Assembly (NCBI GenBank): GCA_946628865.1
Contig: CAMOXE010000170.1
Coordinates: 1 to 7,196 of the forward strand
Source of the DNA: an uncultured Clostridia bacterium
GTDB taxonomy: Bacteria; Bacillota; Clostridia; Christensenellales; Borkfalkiaceae
Direction of reading: 5' to 3'
DNA: 7,196 bases
Made by a program: the position numbers and the translations under genes. This document shows, in pieces, positions 5,497-7,196 of this stretch (within the stretch, counting starts at the first letter, position 1; each line of letters opens with the position of its first letter). The notes beneath the pieces are model-generated. The model saw only the letters and a list, made by a program, of their open reading frames with translations, did not search any database and had not been told where the DNA came from.

Positions 5497-5976
5497 ATGA
5501 CCGTCTATGACTTTAAGGTTTCGGACCAAAAAGGCGAAGAAGTGAGTTTAAGCAAATACGAGGGCAAAGTCCTGCTCATCGTAAACACGGCGACAAAGTG
5601 CGGTTTTACTCCGCAATACGACGCTTTGGAGAAAATGTACGAAGAGTTAAAGGATCAAGGCTTTGAAATTCTGGACTTCCCGTGCAATCAATTTTTCCGT
5701 CAAGCGCCCGGCAGCGACGAAGAGATAAACGCGTTCTGCTCGCTTAAATTCAACACGAAATTCACGCGATTTAAAAAGATAGAAGTAAAGGGCGACAACG
5801 CCGACCCTCTATACAAGTGGCTGATAACTCAGAACGAGAAGGGAAAACCGCAATCCGTAAAATGGAACTTTACGAAGTTTTTGATAAATCGCAAAGGCGA
5901 AGTCGTTGAGAGATTTGCGCCGACGGCTAAACCCGAAAAATTTATCGACAGAGTAAAAGAAGAATTGGCAAAATAA
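5497..5976 (+). CDS. Glutathione-peroxidase-family thiol peroxidase 2 (Cys type, compact)
   Basis: At 159 residues this is the compact form of the GPx fold. It shows peroxidatic C35 in NTATKCGFTPQY, FPCNQF (61-66), Q69, resolving-type C81 in AFCSLKF and W123-N124 in KWNFTKFLI. It is clearly a paralogue of the first peroxidase: LLIVNTAT, GFEILDFPCNQF, QAPGSDE and WNFTKFLI are shared. The loop before KWNF is only 12 residues, against 35. The nucleotide sequences differ at many third positions, so the duplication is not recent. The ATG follows the stop of the FTR-like gene directly (TAAATG) and uses SD AAGGA, seven bases upstream and inside that gene, which suggests tight translational coupling. 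The role is reduction of peroxides with a thioredoxin-like or FTR-like donor. It is the last gene of the operon, ending 24 bases before the palindromic terminator. Confidence 0.93.
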   Translation: MTVYDFKVSDQKGEEVSLSKYEGKVLLIVNTATKCGFTPQYDALEKMYEELKDQGFEILDFPCNQFFRQAPGSDEEINAFCSLKFNTKFTRFKKIEVKGDNADPLYKWLITQNEKGKPQSVKWNFTKFLINRKGEVVERFAPTAKPEKFIDRVKEELAK

Positions 5977-6000
5977 CGTGATAACGTAAATCCGTTTCTG

Positions 6001-6056
6001 AGATATATGAGTGTCGCCCGCGACGTAATTACGTCGCGGGCGACACTCATATATCT
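6001..6056. repeat. Perfect 56-bp palindrome
   Basis: Every one of 28 base pairs matches around the centre at 6028/6029, with no spacer. The ends are AT-rich (AGATATAT) and the core GC-rich. Each arm also contains its own small palindrome: GTCGC-CC-GCGAC at 6013-6024 and GTCGC-GG-GCGAC at 6033-6044. It lies between the stop codons of two convergent genes. Confidence 0.97.
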
Positions 6057-6064
6057 GTTTTATT
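6001..6064 (+). terminator. Terminator of the ohrR-peroxidase operon, probably shared by the convergent gene
   Basis: The palindrome forms an exceptionally long hairpin in RNA (at least 26 bp with a minimal AATT loop), followed on the plus strand by GTTTTATT (6057-6064). This fits a rho-independent terminator for the peroxide operon. On the minus strand the sequence after the hairpin (CAGAAACGG) has no U-run. Stopping of the convergent gene there would depend on the hairpin alone. Confidence 0.75.
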
Positions 6065-7196
6065 AAACTATTGTCTTTACGAAAGAATAACTCTCGCGTA
6101 AAATTGCGCTCTTGCCGTCTTTCCAAGTGCCTAAACGCTCGAAAGTATACGGACCGACGCTGAAATCTTCTTGTTCGGGCGTATGGAAAGGTCCGAGCAA
6201 GTTTCGGTTCCCCACGGTAAGCGTTAGTTCGATCTCGTTCTCGCCCTTTACAAGGAAGTCGGACGCGTCGAGTTCGGATCCGAATATGAGTTTTCCCGCC
6301 GCCTTGCCGTTTATTTTTACGTCCAGAAGATGGAAACGCTCGTCAAAAACGAGTTTAGCGTTCGTATCCGTTACGGTAATCTTCTTTTTTAAAGTTACGT
6401 CTCCGGCAAAAAACGGATAACCGCCCTCTATAAGACTTTCTATTTCTTTTTCGGGCTTTGCGAGATAGAAGTTTTCGCCCAAAACCACGTTATTCATTTT
6501 GCCCGCGGTGAAATCGCCGTATACTCCGAAATCGCCCTTTAAGTATATCGCCTCGATATCGGTATCGTATGCAAGGCAGTTCTTCAGACTTTCGGTTACG
6601 TTCTCGCCGAAAAGCGCGTAGTACACGTTCTCGCCTTGGAAATAATTTATCTTTACAGTCACTTCGTTTTTGCCTAAGCGAATATTCTTCGCGGCATATC
6701 TGTAAAGTTCTTTCTCAACGGCCGAAGAGCCTGTTCTTTCCGCGCGCTCGCCGTTTAAATAGACCTCGAGCAAATTCGTATTTTCTATCAGAAGTTCGGC
6801 GTTGCCGAATTTTTCTTTTACGTCGAATTCGTATCTGAGCCACAAATCGCCCTTATATCTCTTTTTAAGCATCTCGTCGAACACGCCCATATGATGGAGC
6901 GGCTCGGAATAATTCTCGCCGTCGAAAGAATATCTTAAAAAGTCGATCGTCAGGTAGTTTTCGACCTTGCCCGCCACCTCGTATACGCCGCCGAGTCTTA
7001 TTTCGGATTTTTCCGCCGCAGTCGTTTTTTCAACGGTTTTATCGTCAAAATAAAGTATATACGACTGATATTTGTCGAATTGAAGTTCGCCGTCCGTCTG
7101 CGCGTATTCGTCCTTTAAAATATCGTATATCTTAAAAGATTTCGCATTGTCGGCTTTCACTTTCCAACTCGTTTCGTCGCCTAAATTCACGCAATA
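6063..7196 (-). CDS. C-terminal part of a large glycoside-hydrolase-like protein with sugar-binding beta-sandwich modules
   Basis: The frame is open to the window edge, so the visible 377 residues are only the C-terminal end; a GTG at 7190 is not a convincing start. Two stretches look like galactose-binding-type beta-sandwiches of GH2-like enzymes. The first, about 115-185, has LWLRYEFDV, LEVYLNGERAE and LGKNEVTVKINYF. The second, about 258-330, has YPFFAGDVTLKKKI, VKINGKAAGKLIFG and VKGENEIELTL. The tail (NRNLLGPFHTPEQ, SVGPYTFERLGTW, ESYSFVKTIV) resembles the ends of large uncharacterised clostridial glycosyl hydrolases. No catalytic domain is visible, so the family and substrate cannot be named; an enzyme acting on plant or host glycans is inferred. 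No signal peptide can be judged. The stop codon is six bases from the palindrome shared with the convergent peroxide operon. Confidence 0.6.
   Translation of the reverse strand, partial: YCVNLGDETSWKVKADNAKSFKIYDILKDEYAQTDGELQFDKYQSYILYFDDKTVEKTTAAEKSEIRLGGVYEVAGKVENYLTIDFLRYSFDGENYSEPLHHMGVFDEMLKKRYKGDLWLRYEFDVKEKFGNAELLIENTNLLEVYLNGERAERTGSSAVEKELYRYAAKNIRLGKNEVTVKINYFQGENVYYALFGENVTESLKNCLAYDTDIEAIYLKGDFGVYGDFTAGKMNNVVLGENFYLAKPEKEIESLIEGGYPFFAGDVTLKKKITVTDTNAKLVFDERFHLLDVKINGKAAGKLIFGSELDASDFLVKGENEIELTLTVGNRNLLGPFHTPEQEDFSVGPYTFERLGTWKDGKSAILRESYSFVKTIV

Noticed and set aside
5983..5988. Tandem TAACGT hexamers around 5974-5988 after peroxidase 2
   Set aside because: Only two copies, six bases long, in a short intergenic gap; no support for a functional repeat.
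4190..5990. Ten-base sequence CGTAAATCCG shortly after both the phosphate transporter and peroxidase 2 genes, possibly flanking repeats of an inserted cassette
   Set aside because: Shared ten-base words are expected many times by chance in 7 kb, the flanking bases differ, and no integrase or terminal structure is present.

Overview
The window looks like chromosomal DNA from a Gram-positive bacterium of the sporulating Clostridia/Firmicutes lineage, probably an uncultured anaerobe. A SpoVT-type sporulation regulator is followed, with overlapping start and stop codons, by a SpoVB-type flippase. This order is known from Bacillus and Clostridia. Promoters are canonical TTGACA/TACAAT types, most Shine-Dalgarno (SD) sequences are of the AGGAGG kind, and genes are tightly packed. 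Nothing suggests phage, transposons or CRISPR. Species cannot be named from the sequence.

Left part (1-3125, all minus strand, read right to left): a 611-residue membrane-bound nucleotide-sugar 4,6-dehydratase of the WbpM/PglF/CapD type comes first. It has a near-perfect promoter so close to its ATG that the mRNA may be almost leaderless. An intrinsic terminator follows, and its last U directly precedes the ATG of spoVT. Then come spoVT and the N-terminal 225 residues of the SpoVB/MATE-like polysaccharide flippase, cut by the window edge. The set points to envelope or spore-surface glycan work plus late sporulation control.

Middle (3228-4187, plus): a short Na+/phosphate cotransporter without a PhoU tail, divergent from the dehydratase, with an imperfect 30-bp dyad in the shared intergenic region. 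No terminator is visible after it.

Peroxide-defence operon (4221-6064, plus): this is the most interesting part. A strong promoter (TTGACA, 17 bp, extended -10 TGATACAAT) overlaps a sequence very close to the known OhrR operator. It drives four genes: ohrR (organic-peroxide-sensing MarR repressor with its reactive Cys and sensor Tyr residues), a glutathione-peroxidase-family thiol peroxidase, a 65-residue six-cysteine protein resembling the catalytic chain of ferredoxin:thioredoxin reductase (FTR), and a second thiol peroxidase. Gaps are 16, 16 and 0 nt. The inferred working model is that OhrR senses organic hydroperoxides, the two peroxidases reduce them, and the small Fe-S protein helps re-reduce the peroxidases with electrons from ferredoxin. 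No ohr gene, the usual OhrR target, is present in the window.

Right end (6001-7196): a perfect 56-bp palindrome lies between the peroxide operon and a convergent minus-strand gene. That gene is the C-terminal 377 residues of a large protein with sugar-binding beta-sandwich modules typical of glycoside hydrolases; its N-terminus is outside the window.

No stretch over 300 bases lacks a gene. The intergenic gaps (1216-1289, 3126-3227, 4188-4282, 5977-6062) are described by their regulatory features.
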